64,000 nucleotides of DNA from Anaerolineales bacterium UBA5195. GTDB taxonomy: Bacteria > Chloroflexota > Anaerolineae > Anaerolineales > Villigracilaceae. The notes under the pieces were generated by a model that saw only the letters and a list, made by a program, of their open reading frames with translations, made no database searches and had not been told where the DNA came from. The stretch is from positions 23,380 through 87,379 of the forward strand of contig DHVZ01000050.1 of NCBI GenBank assembly GCA_002412925.1, read 5' to 3'. The translations under genes were made by a program, and so were the position numbers. The stretch's first letter is position 1; every line of letters begins with the position of its first letter. Shown here in pieces: positions 8,690 through 17,720 of this stretch.

Positions 8690-9453
8690 TCTTCCCACAC
8701 CCAGCCCTTCAAGGCCTCCAATGCTTCCCGCGCGGTCAGGTCGAGTTGCAGCGGGGTGATCGAGACGTAGCCCGCCTGCAGCGCGCCGAAATCCGTCCCG
8801 GCCTCGTCCACGCCAGTTGGAAAATCGCCGCCAATCCAGTAGTAGGCTCGGCCGCGCGGGTCCTTGCGCGCGTCCAGCGCGTCGCGGTAGACGCGCAATC
8901 CCTGGCGGGTGATCTGGTGGCCCTTGAACTGCGCCTCCGGCACACAGGGTACATTGATACTTAGCAGCACACCCTCGGGCAGCCCCTCGGCCAGCACCTT
9001 CGCCGCCACCCTGGCCGCCACACGCGCCGCCGGGCCGTAATCCAGCTCGCCGTGCCCCGGCTTCGAATCCAGTGAAACGGCCAGACCCTTCACACCGTTG
9101 ATGACCGCCTCCATGGCCGCCGTCACGGTGCCTGAGTAGGTCACATCATGGCCGATGTTGGCGTTCGGGTTAATCCCCGAAACCACCAAATCGACTTTTT
9201 CCTTGACCACACCCAGCAGCGCCAGCGCCACACAGTCGCTCGGCGCGCCGTCGCTCGCCAGCGCGGGCGTGCCGTCTGCCAGGGTCACTTCCTTAACGCG
9301 CATTGGCCGGTCCATCGTCTTGACATGCCCCGAAGCGCTCCAGTTGCGGTCCGGCGCGAGCACGGTCACTTTGCCAAGTTTGCGCATTTCCTGCGCCAGG
9401 GCCAGCAGTCCTGGCGCCAGGACTCCATCGTCATTTGTCACTAAAATATGCAT
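8686..9453 (-). CDS. surE: 5'/3'-nucleotidase SurE
   Basis: The protein opens with MHILVTNDDGVLAPG, the SurE metal-binding motif, and has SGINPNANIGHDVTYSGTV, the second signature. SurE dephosphorylates nucleoside monophosphates and short polyphosphates using a divalent metal. I use the ATG at 9453 because GAAGGAG lies immediately upstream; a TTG start at 9465 would place this ribosome-binding site inside the gene. With this start it has 255 residues, normal for the family. The membrane methyltransferase follows with a four-base overlap. Confidence 0.95.
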   Translation of the reverse strand: MHILVTNDDGVLAPGLLALAQEMRKLGKVTVLAPDRNWSASGHVKTMDRPMRVKEVTLADGTPALASDGAPSDCVALALLGVVKEKVDLVVSGINPNANIGHDVTYSGTVTAAMEAVINGVKGLAVSLDSKPGHGELDYGPAARVAARVAAKVLAEGLPEGVLLSINVPCVPEAQFKGHQITRQGLRVYRDALDARKDPRGRAYYWIGGDFPTGVDEAGTDFGALQAGYVSITPLQLDLTAREALEALKGWVWEE

Positions 9454-9477
9454 AAGCTCCTTCAATTACGCTGGTTA

Positions 9478-9625
9478 AGTCTTGTGTTGAGCCTGTCGAA
9501 ACAAGGGCGATGTTTTATTGCCCGTACACTGCACCGCACTACGTTTTGTGCAGTGCAGGTGTCGAAACCAGTGATGTAGGTCTCGATACGGTGGAAAAGC
9601 ACCGCCTACTCGACCAACGTTGAAT
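9478..9625. repeat. TTGAGCCTGTCGAAAC-type dispersed repeat
   Basis: The gap upstream of surE contains TTGAGCCTGTCGAAAC, a hairpin of CTGCACCGCAC with GTGCAGTGCAG, and GTCTCGATACGGTG...CACCGCCTACTCGACC. These strings are known to me as widespread intergenic repeats in environmental bacteria. No gene is seen here. Confidence 0.6.
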
Positions 9626-9639
9626 ATAGTTTTCAGAAT

Positions 9640-9645
9640 TATAAT
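9640..9645 (+). promoter_or_regulatory. -10 box (TATAAT) for the beta-propeller lipoprotein gene
   Basis: TATAAT, six bases, then the ATG at 9652: a predicted leaderless start. TTGAAT at 9620 is a possible -35, but the spacer of 14 is short. Confidence 0.5.
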
Positions 9646-9651
9646 CCTCTC

Positions 9652-10710
9652 ATGACTTCGAAACTGGCCCATGCCCTACTGATTGCTGATTACTGTTTAC
9701 TAATGATTTTTTTCTCCGCTTGTGCTTCCACCCCCACCGTGGACGCTCCCTACACTCCGGCTTTTTTTTACGTCTCTCTTGCCCCGCGCGCCGCGCTGTT
9801 TTTGCTCGCTGATCCGGCCGCCTCGCCCCGTCAACAGATTCCGCTAAACCCGCCCAGCGATTGTTCGCTCTATGCCCTGCATTCGGCCCCGCGCGGACGC
9901 TGGATCGCCATCGAGTGGGAGTGCGCCTTCGGGCCAACCGTCGAGATGTTCGATACTGCCAGCGGCAAGTCGCATTTTGTGCTCTCTGACCCGACGATTG
10001 ACAGCCGTTTCCTGGCCTGGCAGCCTGACGGACGCTCACTCTACCTGAAAATCGGCACGCTTTCCTTTCCGCAGACCCTGCGTGTCGATGCCGCCACCGG
10101 TCAGACGACGGAACTTTTCGTCTCAGCCTTCGTCTACGATTTAACCGTCTCGCCGGATGGCCAAAGAGTGCTTTACTCGCTGAACAAAGGCATCGGCTTT
10201 GGCTCCGAAACCTGGCTGGCCGGGCCTGATGGACAGAATCCCTCGCAGCTGCTGGTCGATGCGCAAAATATTATTGCGCTGGCGCAGTTCTCGCCCGATG
10301 GCCGCCAGATCGCCTACATTAAACTCCCTGACAGCCAGGAAATTGCCCCAGCCGGGGAGTTATGGGTGATGGATTCCGCCGGGTTGAACGCTCGTTTCCT
10401 GGCGGCCGCAGATGCGGGGCGCGGGTTCCCGCCGGTCTGGTCTCCGGACGGCGACAAAATTGCCTTTGTTGGCCGGGACGATCCCGGCGACGAAAAATCG
10501 ATTAACCTGTCCGTTTACGACCTGGGAACCTCGGTTATCTCCGTGGTTGAGACTGCCCGCTTCTCACTGCTCACTCCTCCGGTTTGGTCGCCGGATGGCG
10601 CGTTGATTGCCTTCAGCAGTGATAAAATGGATCTATGGTTTTACGAAATTTCTGGCGGGCAGGCCAAAAAGCAAATCAGTGGCGCCTGCTGCGCCGGATG
10701 GATTCGTTGA
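9652..10710 (+). CDS. TolB-like beta-propeller lipoprotein
   Basis: An N-terminal hydrophobic segment ends in FFSACAS, a plausible though non-ideal lipobox with Cys about residue 24. The mature part contains repeated PD40 blades: SPDGQRVLYS, SPDGRQIAYIK, WSPDGDKIAFVG and WSPDGALIAFSS. Such propellers bind peptides or proteins outside the membrane; the partner is unknown. The signal peptide includes LLIADYCLL, which looks like a translated intergenic repeat, so the N-terminus may have been built from repeat DNA. The stop codon overlaps the next start (TGATG), so the two lipoproteins are probably made together. Confidence 0.8.
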   Translation: MTSKLAHALLIADYCLLMIFFSACASTPTVDAPYTPAFFYVSLAPRAALFLLADPAASPRQQIPLNPPSDCSLYALHSAPRGRWIAIEWECAFGPTVEMFDTASGKSHFVLSDPTIDSRFLAWQPDGRSLYLKIGTLSFPQTLRVDAATGQTTELFVSAFVYDLTVSPDGQRVLYSLNKGIGFGSETWLAGPDGQNPSQLLVDAQNIIALAQFSPDGRQIAYIKLPDSQEIAPAGELWVMDSAGLNARFLAAADAGRGFPPVWSPDGDKIAFVGRDDPGDEKSINLSVYDLGTSVISVVETARFSLLTPPVWSPDGALIAFSSDKMDLWFYEISGGQAKKQISGACCAGWIR

Positions 10711-11453
10711 TGAAACGCCTGACCCTTTTCGCTTTCCTCCCTTTGTTTTTCCTCAGCGCCTGCGGCGCTGCTGCGGCCACGGAATTACCGGGGTTGCCGT
10801 TCGTGGTGACGCTCTCGCCTGAGGTGGCGCCGTTTCGTCAGCCGCTGAACAGTCCTGAACCGCTGGCCACCGAACCGGCGGCCCTGCCCCAGGTCATGCC
10901 AACTGCCACGCGGCCTTCCCCCGTGCCGCCCACCTCCACGCCTCGCCCCACCTCCACGCCTTTTGTTCCCACGCCCACTGAGACGCTCCTGCCGCTGTTG
11001 GAACTGCCCACCGAGCGCAGGAATGCTCCGGCGCTGGTGCCCTGGACCGGCCTGCCGACTTATCCCGGCGATTCTGACCCCGGTTTGCTCTTCCGCATGG
11101 ACTACGACCCGAATATTTGGGCGCAGACCGAGGGCAATTTCGGCGACATCGTTTTGGGCAGCCGCAGAATCGACTACTGCACGATTACGCCCTGGAGCGG
11201 GCGCGGCCTGCCGGTGGATTGGAAGGTGGAGCACGAGTTCCGTTATATCGGCTCGGCCGCCTTCGATGTCAACACCGTCACTTATCAGGGAGAACTCAAA
11301 TTTGTCAGTTATGTGGGCGGCGACCGGCGCGTACTGACGGGTTTCCAGGTGACGTTCAACGAACAAAAAGAGCAATGCCTTCAGGATGCAGAAGCAATTT
11401 TTGGCACCCTGCGCTCGCTCTCGGCCATCCCTACCATTACGCCGACACCATAA
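10710..11453 (+). CDS. Lipoprotein with Thr/Pro linker, function unknown
   Basis: From the ATG that shares one base with the preceding stop, the protein starts MKRLTLFAFLPLFFLSACG, a clear lipoprotein signal with LSAC lipobox. A Pro/Thr-rich stretch (about residues 60-95) is followed by a globular domain of about 130 residues with DYDPNIWAQTEG and a cysteine pair (DYCTITPWSG and EQCLQDAEAIF). I do not recognise the domain. A longer reading frame upstream of this ATG is the alternative start but lacks a signal peptide at its N-terminus. It precedes the M23 peptidase gene by 38 bases. Confidence 0.75.
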   Translation: MKRLTLFAFLPLFFLSACGAAAATELPGLPFVVTLSPEVAPFRQPLNSPEPLATEPAALPQVMPTATRPSPVPPTSTPRPTSTPFVPTPTETLLPLLELPTERRNAPALVPWTGLPTYPGDSDPGLLFRMDYDPNIWAQTEGNFGDIVLGSRRIDYCTITPWSGRGLPVDWKVEHEFRYIGSAAFDVNTVTYQGELKFVSYVGGDRRVLTGFQVTFNEQKEQCLQDAEAIFGTLRSLSAIPTITPTP

Positions 11454-11478
11454 ACCGCTATTAACGCCTCAGAGAACG

Positions 11479-11484
11479 TACACT
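11479..11484 (+). promoter_or_regulatory. -10 box (TACACT) for the M23 peptidase gene
   Basis: TACACT, seven bases, then the ATG at 11492. The match to TATAAT is weaker than the others, but the spacing is the same. Confidence 0.3.
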
Positions 11485-11491
11485 TGACTCA

Positions 11492-13600
11492 ATGAACCCT
11501 CGCCTGCGCCTGTTTACGGAATTTTCCATGCTGATGATTGCCCTGGCTGGGGCGGCTTTGTTTGCGGGCGCTCGTCTCACGCGCAGCGTTTCTGCGCGCC
11601 CGGCAGAGCTGGTGACGCCTTTCCTGTACCCGCCTTATTACGGGCGCTCCACCGAAGAATCGATTTTCGACCATAGCAGCCCCAACTACAACATGACCGA
11701 CAACAAGGTTGTCACTTACCTGGGCGAGACGCTGAACAAGGCCTGTCCAAACCCGGCGCCAGCCGGTACCCCGCCGCCCAACGGGTTGTGTGATTACGGC
11801 TATGGCGGGTACTGGAGCTACCGGTTGGGCGCATATGCCTTCTATAACGGTCACGATGGGATCGATTACGGGGTCAGCTACCGCCCACTCCTGGCCGCCG
11901 CGGATGCCAACCAGGTTGTCTATGCGGGCTGGTACAACCCGCAAGACCACCGCAGCAACCTGGGGATTTACGTCCGCCTGCGGCACGCGAATGGATATGA
12001 CACCTGGTATGGGCACATGAGCGCGCTGGCTGTGCAATCCTGCGGGTCTGTCGGCTGCGCCAATCTCCCGCATGGCGAAGTCATCGGCATCAGCGGCACC
12101 ACGGGCAATTCCTCGGGACCGCACCTGCATTTCCGCATCACCAACCCGCAGGGCCGGGCGGTCGATCCGTATGGCTGGGCCGGGCAGGCCGGGCTTGACC
12201 CGTGGACCTATAACCAGCTTGAATCGCTCTGGGTGCAGCTTCCCAATATCAGCGCTTCATCTGCCAATGTTTACCCTTCGGGCGCGTCGCTGATCGAGCC
12301 GCCCGCCGCCCCCATCGGCTACCTGGTTGATGATCTTGACCCGCGCTTCAACCAACTGCCCCCCGATTGCTGGACGGTCATCAACACCAGCGCAGCCAAC
12401 AGCCAGGCCAGCCGCATGCTGGCTGTCCAGCCCATCACCAGCGGGCTTGACTCCTGCCGCGCGCGCTGGAAACTGCCGTTAGGGACGGGCGCGGGGATTT
12501 TTGCCGTTTACGTCCGTATCCCGGCTGTGCATGCCACCAGCGAAGGTGCGCTCTATAACATTGTCCACGATGGCATCACCGATGTGGTGGTGCTCAACCA
12601 GGCGGTCTTCCCGAATTCGTCTGTGCCCGATGGCTGGGTTTACCTGGGTAAATACTACTTTAATGGCCTGGGGACCGAATATGTCCAATTGGGGAACAAG
12701 ACGCAGGATGTCACGGCCAGCGCCTCCAGCCTGGAAGTGGGCGCTGATGCCGTCCGCTTTGTGCCAATCCAGACCGGGACCGCGGTTCCGAGCGAAACGC
12801 CGACCGCGTCGTTGACGCCGACGATTACGCAGACCCCGACCATCACCCCGACTCCGACCATTACGCAGACACCGTCGAAGACGCCGACGCCCAGCATTAC
12901 CTGGACGCCTTCGACGACGCCCACCCCCAGTCTGACCCGCACCCCGACGAAGACGCTGACTTCCACAATTACGAAAACGCCGACCAATACGCCGCTCGTC
13001 CGTCCAAGTGACACGCGCTGGCCCTCCAGGACCCCCTCCATCACAGCCACCCGGCGGCCCACCGATACGCGCGTCCCTTCGAAAACACCCACCACCATCC
13101 GGCCAACGGATACGCGCGTGCCAACCAGGACATTGACGCCCTCGAGAACCCCGACGCCCTCGAAAACCTTCACTCCTTCGCGCACGGCCACGATCACACG
13201 CACACCCAGCCCCTCACGGACGCTGACGCCAAGCCGGACGCCAACTATCACGAGAACGTTTACCGTGACGCCAGTTACGCCGACTGTCACGCTCTCGCAC
13301 ACGCCGGGGCCGAGCCCAACCCAAACGCGCTGGCCCACGCTGACGATCAGGCCCAGCAGTACGCGCTGGCCAACGAGGACACTGACACCATCGAGGACCC
13401 CAACACCCTCGAAAACCTTTACGCCTTCACGCACACCTGCCCTGTCACTGACGCCTGCCAGCACGCTCCCTCCTGTTTTATCACAGACATTGACCCCTTC
13501 GCGCACGCCGGGGCCAAGCCCAACCCAAACGCGCTGGCCCACGTTGACGGTCAGACCCACTGACACACGCTGGCCTACGAAAACGCCGATAACATGGTAA
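11492..13600 (+). CDS. Secreted M23 (LytM) metallopeptidase with golvesin-like domain and Thr/Pro/Ser tail
   Basis: A signal sequence (about 1-35) is followed by an M23 domain with zinc ligands in HDGIDYG (His121, Asp125) and SSGPHLHFRI (His near 211-213). These enzymes cut peptidoglycan cross-bridges, although four tyrosine- and glycine-rich inserts hint at another substrate. Residues about 270-430 resemble a golvesin C-terminal or carbohydrate-binding beta-sandwich (DDLDPRFNQ...CRARWKLPLG). The last 270 residues are Thr/Pro/Ser repeats of the TPTITQTPT kind, probably a heavily glycosylated stalk, ending without a sorting signal. The tail DNA holds internal duplications, so its length may vary. 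A terminator follows. Confidence 0.85.
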   Translation: MNPRLRLFTEFSMLMIALAGAALFAGARLTRSVSARPAELVTPFLYPPYYGRSTEESIFDHSSPNYNMTDNKVVTYLGETLNKACPNPAPAGTPPPNGLCDYGYGGYWSYRLGAYAFYNGHDGIDYGVSYRPLLAAADANQVVYAGWYNPQDHRSNLGIYVRLRHANGYDTWYGHMSALAVQSCGSVGCANLPHGEVIGISGTTGNSSGPHLHFRITNPQGRAVDPYGWAGQAGLDPWTYNQLESLWVQLPNISASSANVYPSGASLIEPPAAPIGYLVDDLDPRFNQLPPDCWTVINTSAANSQASRMLAVQPITSGLDSCRARWKLPLGTGAGIFAVYVRIPAVHATSEGALYNIVHDGITDVVVLNQAVFPNSSVPDGWVYLGKYYFNGLGTEYVQLGNKTQDVTASASSLEVGADAVRFVPIQTGTAVPSETPTASLTPTITQTPTITPTPTITQTPSKTPTPSITWTPSTTPTPSLTRTPTKTLTSTITKTPTNTPLVRPSDTRWPSRTPSITATRRPTDTRVPSKTPTTIRPTDTRVPTRTLTPSRTPTPSKTFTPSRTATITRTPSPSRTLTPSRTPTITRTFTVTPVTPTVTLSHTPGPSPTQTRWPTLTIRPSSTRWPTRTLTPSRTPTPSKTFTPSRTPALSLTPASTLPPVLSQTLTPSRTPGPSPTQTRWPTLTVRPTDTRWPTKTPITW
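12785..13590 (+). repeat. Tandem Thr/Pro/Ser-coding repeats
   Basis: Degenerate 6-12-base units (ACGCCGACG, ATTACGCAG) encode the stalk. Larger duplications are visible: a block starting CACGCCGGGG at 13300 recurs almost identically at 13504, and TGACGCCCTCGAGAACC at 13134 recurs as a variant at 13383. This is not a CRISPR array, because there are no constant-length spacers. Confidence 0.8.
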
Positions 13601-13606
13601 GAATCC

Positions 13607-13641
13607 AAAGCGCCTCACGGAGTACCCGCAGGGCGCTTTTT
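13607..13641 (+). terminator. Terminator after the M23 peptidase gene
   Basis: AAAGCGCC (13607-13614) pairs with GGCGCTTT (13632-13639), followed by TT: a simple rho-independent terminator seven bases after the stop. Confidence 0.75.
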
Positions 13642-13702
13642 GTATGACCATTTGGGAGTGCAAAAGCTTGCTTTTGCGCTGCGGCAACCCGCCAGACTCC
13701 AG

Positions 13703-15235
13703 TCAGTTTGTCAAAACATACAAAAACAGGTTGATCAGAGTCCCTGGTTCGCTGAACTCGCGTTTCTTCGACCCAACCTGGCTGGCGCAATCCAGGATGG
13801 CGTCACGCTCTTCGAGATTAGAGGCATCTGTCAGGTGACTGAACAGGAGCCAGGCGCGCTGGTTCCCCGCCAGTGACTTTATTTCTGCGCAATAGTTTTC
13901 GAGTGCCCCGTGGAAATCGGAGCCTGCAACAACCTTGGCTGTGTCCAGCCCATATTTGGGGGCGTAGTAGCGGAAGGCCGGGATGCTCCAGTGGTAGAGA
14001 TAGATGACATCTCCCTGGCGATAATTGGCTTTCAGGTAAGCCAGGGTTGGGGCGATATTTTCCGTCATTTTGGGCTTGAGCGCCAGTTCAATTGCAAAAC
14101 TGAGCGGCGAAAAGGTCAGATAGCCAGCCAGCGCCAGTGAAAGTGCCAGCCCCAGGGCCGGTTGTTGGGCGAAAAACTGTCGTCTGGGTTTGGCGAACAA
14201 CTTGCGCACCAGTTCAAGCCCCTCACCTGCGCAAAGCAGCAGGCCGGGCAGGGCAAACATGCTCATCCGCCCGCCAAAGGGATATTTCCCCAGGCTCGAA
14301 GCCGCCAGGGTGAAAACCAGCGAAAGGACGAAGATCCAGACCCAGCGTTTCCCGGCCTGGAAAAATGAAACGACTCCGGCCAGAAACAGCACCAGGAGCA
14401 GCGCAGTCGGCACATCCACAGACAGCCCGCCGGGGATGTAAAACAACCCGCCGAGACGGTCGAGCGCCCAGGCGGGCGCAGTGGTGCTCAAAGGCATGAA
14501 ATATTCGGCCCAGAAGCCGGTCAGGTAGGCGTTGGCGGCCAGGCCGCGGTACTGGATCAGGTACAGCGCGGCAAAATTAAAGACCCAAAAAGCCGAGACC
14601 AGCCCATAGTTGAGTGCGCCCGGCCAGTCTTTTTTGAGCGCCGCCGTCAGGATCAGCGTCAGGCCCAGGCCGCCCAGCGTGAAAGCCGCCGGGTGCGAGA
14701 ACCAGATCGACAGCCCGCCGAGCAGGGCCAGCAGGAAGTAATCCTTCTTTGCGGCGGTTTTTCCCAGCAGCCACAATCCCAGCAGGTAAAGAAGCAAGGA
14801 GATGGCCGCATCGACCGCATATTGCTTGACCTGCGCGCCGTACGAAATTAGGTAGCGGCTGGAGGCGAAAACCAGCAGCGCGAAAAGAGCGCCCACAGGT
14901 TTGGTCAACTGGCGGGCCAAGAGCCAGAGAGCCACCAGCGCGAAACAACCCATCAGGAACGGGAACAGGCGCAGACTGAGTTCGCGATCCCCCAGGAAGG
15001 TCTCTGCCGCCTTGATCGTCCATAGAAATCCCAGCGGAGCGCCCTGGTCATAGTCCAATGGCCGGACGAGGCCGCCAAAGGTGCGGTTGACGATGTTCAG
15101 CGCCAGCATGGCCTCGTCCAGCCAGAACGAAAGGTTGAGCGTCAGTTGGCGCAGGCGCAGAAGCAGGCCGAAGCCAATTACCAGCGTTGCGGCGGCGGTT
15201 TCGATGGAGAGGTGGAATTTCAGGCGTTGGAGCAT
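13703..15235 (-). CDS. GT-C (family 39-like) membrane glycosyltransferase
   Basis: The 510-residue protein has about 10-12 membrane segments. The first loop, NLSFWLDEAMLALNIV, holds the acidic D-E motif of GT-C enzymes such as PMT and ArnT, which use lipid-linked sugars and work on the outer face of the membrane. The C-terminal 120 residues form a soluble domain (KANYRQGDVIYLYHWSIP). The acceptor is unknown; the abundant Thr/Pro-rich surface proteins in this window are plausible targets, but that is inference. The gene starts eight bases after rsmI ends, so they are probably one transcript. Confidence 0.8.
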   Translation of the reverse strand: MLQRLKFHLSIETAAATLVIGFGLLLRLRQLTLNLSFWLDEAMLALNIVNRTFGGLVRPLDYDQGAPLGFLWTIKAAETFLGDRELSLRLFPFLMGCFALVALWLLARQLTKPVGALFALLVFASSRYLISYGAQVKQYAVDAAISLLLYLLGLWLLGKTAAKKDYFLLALLGGLSIWFSHPAAFTLGGLGLTLILTAALKKDWPGALNYGLVSAFWVFNFAALYLIQYRGLAANAYLTGFWAEYFMPLSTTAPAWALDRLGGLFYIPGGLSVDVPTALLLVLFLAGVVSFFQAGKRWVWIFVLSLVFTLAASSLGKYPFGGRMSMFALPGLLLCAGEGLELVRKLFAKPRRQFFAQQPALGLALSLALAGYLTFSPLSFAIELALKPKMTENIAPTLAYLKANYRQGDVIYLYHWSIPAFRYYAPKYGLDTAKVVAGSDFHGALENYCAEIKSLAGNQRAWLLFSHLTDASNLEERDAILDCASQVGSKKREFSEPGTLINLFLYVLTN

Positions 15236-15242
15236 GGAGATT

Positions 15243-16067
15243 TTATTTGACTTGATTAATCAACGCATACACGTCGCGTTTGCTCCAGCCGGATTGCCTC
15301 GCCAGTTCTGCGGCCAGTTCTTTGGCTGGTTTCCCGGTTTTCAAGGCAGGCTGGATGGCTTTGACCAGGTCTGGCTCTGTCCACTGCGCCGGTTCCCCGG
15401 TTTTCTGCCCGCTGAGGATCAGGACAAATTCTCCCCGCGGCTCGTTTTCGGCAAAATAGGCTCTCACCTGGCTGATCCGTCCGCGCACGAACTGCTCGTA
15501 GACTTTGGTCAGCTCGCGGGCAGCGGCCATTTCCCGGTCGCCAAGAAAAGCTTCCAGATCGGTCAACGAATCCAGCACACGGTGGGGGCTTTCGAGGAAG
15601 ATCAGGGTGTAGGGATGCTGTCCAACCTGCTCAAAAAGGGACTTTCGCTCCGAGGTTTTCCGCGGCAAGTAGCCGAGATACAGGAACGCATCGGTCGGCA
15701 GGCCGGAGGCCGCCAGGGCGGCGATCGGCGCTGAGGGTCCGGGTACCGGGCTGACGCGATGGCCCGCCTCCAGCGCCGCTTTGACGAGCTCATAACCGGG
15801 ATCGTTAATCGCCGGGGTTCCGGCGTCCGAGACGAGGGCCACGTCTCCTTGCGCCAGCGCCGTCAGGATGGTCTCCTGCTTGGTCAGCTTGTTGTGTTCG
15901 TAATAACTCGTCAGCGGGGTATGGAGGTCGAAATGGGTCAGCAGTTGGCGGGTGTGGCGCGTATCCTCGGCGGCGATCAGTTTTGCCTCGCGCAGGATCC
16001 GCACCGCGCGTGGACTCATGTCCTCGAGATTGCCAATCGGCGTGGCGACCAGATAAAGGGTTCCCAT
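15243..16067 (-). CDS. rsmI: 16S rRNA (cytidine-1402-2'-O)-methyltransferase
   Basis: The protein begins MGTLYLVATPIGNLEDMSPR and continues with AAEDTRHTRQLL and LVSDAGTPAINDPGY, the SAM-binding motifs of RsmI. GLPTDAFLYLGYLPRK is also conserved. It 2'-O-methylates C1402 in the ribosomal decoding site. At 274 residues it is complete. The -10 box lies six bases before the ATG. The downstream glycosyltransferase is likely co-transcribed, although its function is unrelated. Confidence 0.96.
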   Translation of the reverse strand: MGTLYLVATPIGNLEDMSPRAVRILREAKLIAAEDTRHTRQLLTHFDLHTPLTSYYEHNKLTKQETILTALAQGDVALVSDAGTPAINDPGYELVKAALEAGHRVSPVPGPSAPIAALAASGLPTDAFLYLGYLPRKTSERKSLFEQVGQHPYTLIFLESPHRVLDSLTDLEAFLGDREMAAARELTKVYEQFVRGRISQVRAYFAENEPRGEFVLILSGQKTGEPAQWTEPDLVKAIQPALKTGKPAKELAAELARQSGWSKRDVYALINQVK

Positions 16068-16073
16068 GCCTGG

Positions 16074-16079
16074 ATTATA
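16074..16079 (-). promoter_or_regulatory. -10 box (TATAAT) for rsmI
   Basis: On the minus strand GGGTATAAT is followed by six bases and the ATG at 16067, predicting a leaderless transcript. Confidence 0.55.
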
Positions 16080-16084
16080 CCCAG

Positions 16085-16144
16085 CGCGGTCACAAATTGC
16101 GCTTTTTCTTTGAAAGTAATTGGAGAACGCAATTTGTGATCGCG
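16085..16144. repeat. CACAAATTGCG inverted repeat, copy 1
   Basis: CGCGGTCACAAATTGCG (16085-16101) pairs with CGCAATTTGTGATCGCG (16128-16144) with one G-T mismatch. The same hairpin arms occur at 43547-43598 and, spread apart, at 60031-60227. All three lie next to a GGGTATAAT or GGGCATTATA sequence. Confidence 0.8.
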
Positions 16145-16253
16145 GGCATTATATAACGGATGCAGGGTGGAATGAATTCCGCCTGCAGCGTGCCAGCCAA
16201 AGAGGGAAGCCAAAGAATTCGCAAAAAAGGACGAGAAATCCCGTTCATTGGAG

Positions 16254-16259
16254 TATAAT
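16254..16259 (+). promoter_or_regulatory. Probable -10 box (TATAAT) for gdhA
   Basis: TATAAT lies about 205 bases before the gdhA ATG, leaving a long leader. No clear -35 box was found. Confidence 0.4.
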
Positions 16260-16276
16260 CACCGCTTAATTTTGAT

Positions 16277-16290
16277 CTTGTCTGGACAAG
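16277..16290. promoter_or_regulatory. Palindrome CTTGTC-TG-GACAAG, possible operator
   Basis: A perfect 6-bp inverted repeat with a 2-base centre starts 17 bases after the presumed gdhA -10 box. The position suits a repressor site; the protein is unknown. Confidence 0.3.
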
Positions 16291-16348
16291 TGAGCATATC
16301 GCACAAAGGAACAACGTTCTAATAACTTATTTATTCACCTTACACCGA

Positions 16349-16412
16349 GCGTCTCGCAGGCGTTGCCCTGAGCTTGCCTAACGACAAGTTCTGGACAATG
16401 CCTGCGGGACGC
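16349..16412. repeat. GCGTCTCGCAGGCGTT inverted repeat in the gdhA leader
   Basis: GCGTCTCGCAGGCGTT and AATGCCTGCGGGACGC can pair over about 16 bases with two or three mismatches. The loop contains CCTGAGCTTGCC. Apart from this hairpin, the CACAAATTGCG repeat (16085-16144), the possible -10 box and the palindrome, I see nothing in the 397-base gap 16068-16464. Confidence 0.55.
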
Positions 16413-16464
16413 ACCGTAACATTTGCTCGCCATTATTATTCATCAGTAAACAAAGGAGGATTCT

Positions 16465-17718
16465 ATGAATACAAAAGTTTTTAATCCGTTCGAGATGGCG
16501 CAGCGACAGTTGGACGAAGCCGCCGCGCTGCTGCAACTTGATCCGGCGGTGCATGAACTATTACGCTGGCCGCTACGGGAACTGCACGTCACGCTCCCCG
16601 TCAAAATGGACGATGGCTCAACCAGGATTTTCCATGGTTTCCGCATCCAGTATAACGATGCCCGCGGCCCGAACAAGGGTGGCATCCGCTTCCACCCCGG
16701 CGAGACGGTCGACACTGTCCGCGCGCTGGCGGCCTGGATGACCTGGAAATGCGCCGTGGTCAATATCCCGCTCGGTGGAGGCAAGGGCGGCATCATCTGT
16801 GATCCCAAGGCGCTTTCTGCCGGTGAACTGGAGCGGCTGAGCCGCGCTTATATCCGCCAGGTGGGGCGACTCCTCGGTCTGGAGAAGGATGTCCCGGCCC
16901 CCGATGTGTACACCACTCCGCAGATTATGGCCTGGATGATGGATGAATATTCGGCCATGCAGGGTTACAACGAATACGGGATGATCACAGGCAAGCCCCT
17001 GGCGCTGGGCGGTTCAGCTGGTCGCGGAGATGCCACGGCGCGCGGCGGCATGTATTGCCTGCGCGAGGCAAGCAAAGCGCTCAAGCTTGATCTCAAAGGT
17101 GCAACGACAGCCATCCAGGGCTACGGCAATGCCGGTTCATTTGCCCACAAGCTTGGCGTGGAACTGATCGGTCTCAAGGTTGTGGCTGTTTCCGATTCTA
17201 AGGGTGGCATCTATAACCCCGAGGGGCTGGATTTTGCGCAGGTCTCAGCGCACAAAGCCAGGACCGGTTCCGTGATTAACTTCCCCGGGGCCAAAAATAT
17301 CAGCAATGCGGACCTGCTTGTGCTGGATGTGACCGTCCTGATCCCGGCTGCGTTGGAAAATGCCATCAACGAAGACAACGCCAACCGCGTCAAGGCCAAG
17401 GTCATCGTCGAACTGGCGAATGGCCCCACCACCCCCGAAGCGGATAAGATCCTGCACGATAAAGGCTCCTACGTTATCCCCGACTTCCTGTGCAACGCTG
17501 GCGGTGTCACCGTTTCTTACTTCGAGATGGTCCAGAACGCCTATGACTACTACTGGGAAGAGGCCATCGTCCACGAGCGTCTGGAGAAGAAAATGACGAC
17601 TGCTTTCTGGTCCGTGCATAACATGGCCCAGGAACACAAGGTCCATAACCGTCTGGGCGCCTACCTGGTGGCGGTGAACAGGGTCGCCGAAGCCGTCCGT
17701 TTGCGCGGTTGGGCATAG
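16465..17718 (+). CDS. gdhA: Glutamate dehydrogenase (Glu/Leu/Phe/Val family)
   Basis: The 417-residue protein carries the substrate-binding segment [11 protein letters not shown], the catalytic lysine region [20 protein letters not shown], and the Rossmann motif [13 protein letters not shown]. The length and [15 protein letters not shown] signature match hexameric glutamate dehydrogenases, which interconvert glutamate and 2-oxoglutarate plus ammonia. Cofactor preference cannot be read reliably. AAGGAGG precedes the ATG, and a long leader with a hairpin lies upstream. A TATAAT box just after its stop suggests that the next gene has its own promoter. Confidence 0.94.
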   Translation: MNTKVFNPFEMAQRQLDEAAALLQLDPAVHELLRWPLRELHVTLPVKMDDGSTRIFHGFRIQYNDARGPNKGGIRFHPGETVDTVRALAAWMTWKCAVVNIPLGGGKGGIICDPKALSAGELERLSRAYIRQVGRLLGLEKDVPAPDVYTTPQIMAWMMDEYSAMQGYNEYGMITGKPLALGGSAGRGDATARGGMYCLREASKALKLDLKGATTAIQGYGNAGSFAHKLGVELIGLKVVAVSDSKGGIYNPEGLDFAQVSAHKARTGSVINFPGAKNISNADLLVLDVTVLIPAALENAINEDNANRVKAKVIVELANGPTTPEADKILHDKGSYVIPDFLCNAGGVTVSYFEMVQNAYDYYWEEAIVHERLEKKMTTAFWSVHNMAQEHKVHNRLGAYLVAVNRVAEAVRLRGWA

Positions 17719-17720
17719 GC

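Noticed and set aside
12785..13590. Possible CRISPR array
   Set aside because: Repeats are short, variable and in frame as Thr/Pro codons, with no constant spacers; no cas genes lie nearby.
12655..13608. 317-codon minus-strand ORF rich in Val and Gly
   Set aside because: It is the complement of the Thr/Pro repeats of the M23 peptidase; its VGVSVGV pattern follows from the tandem units.
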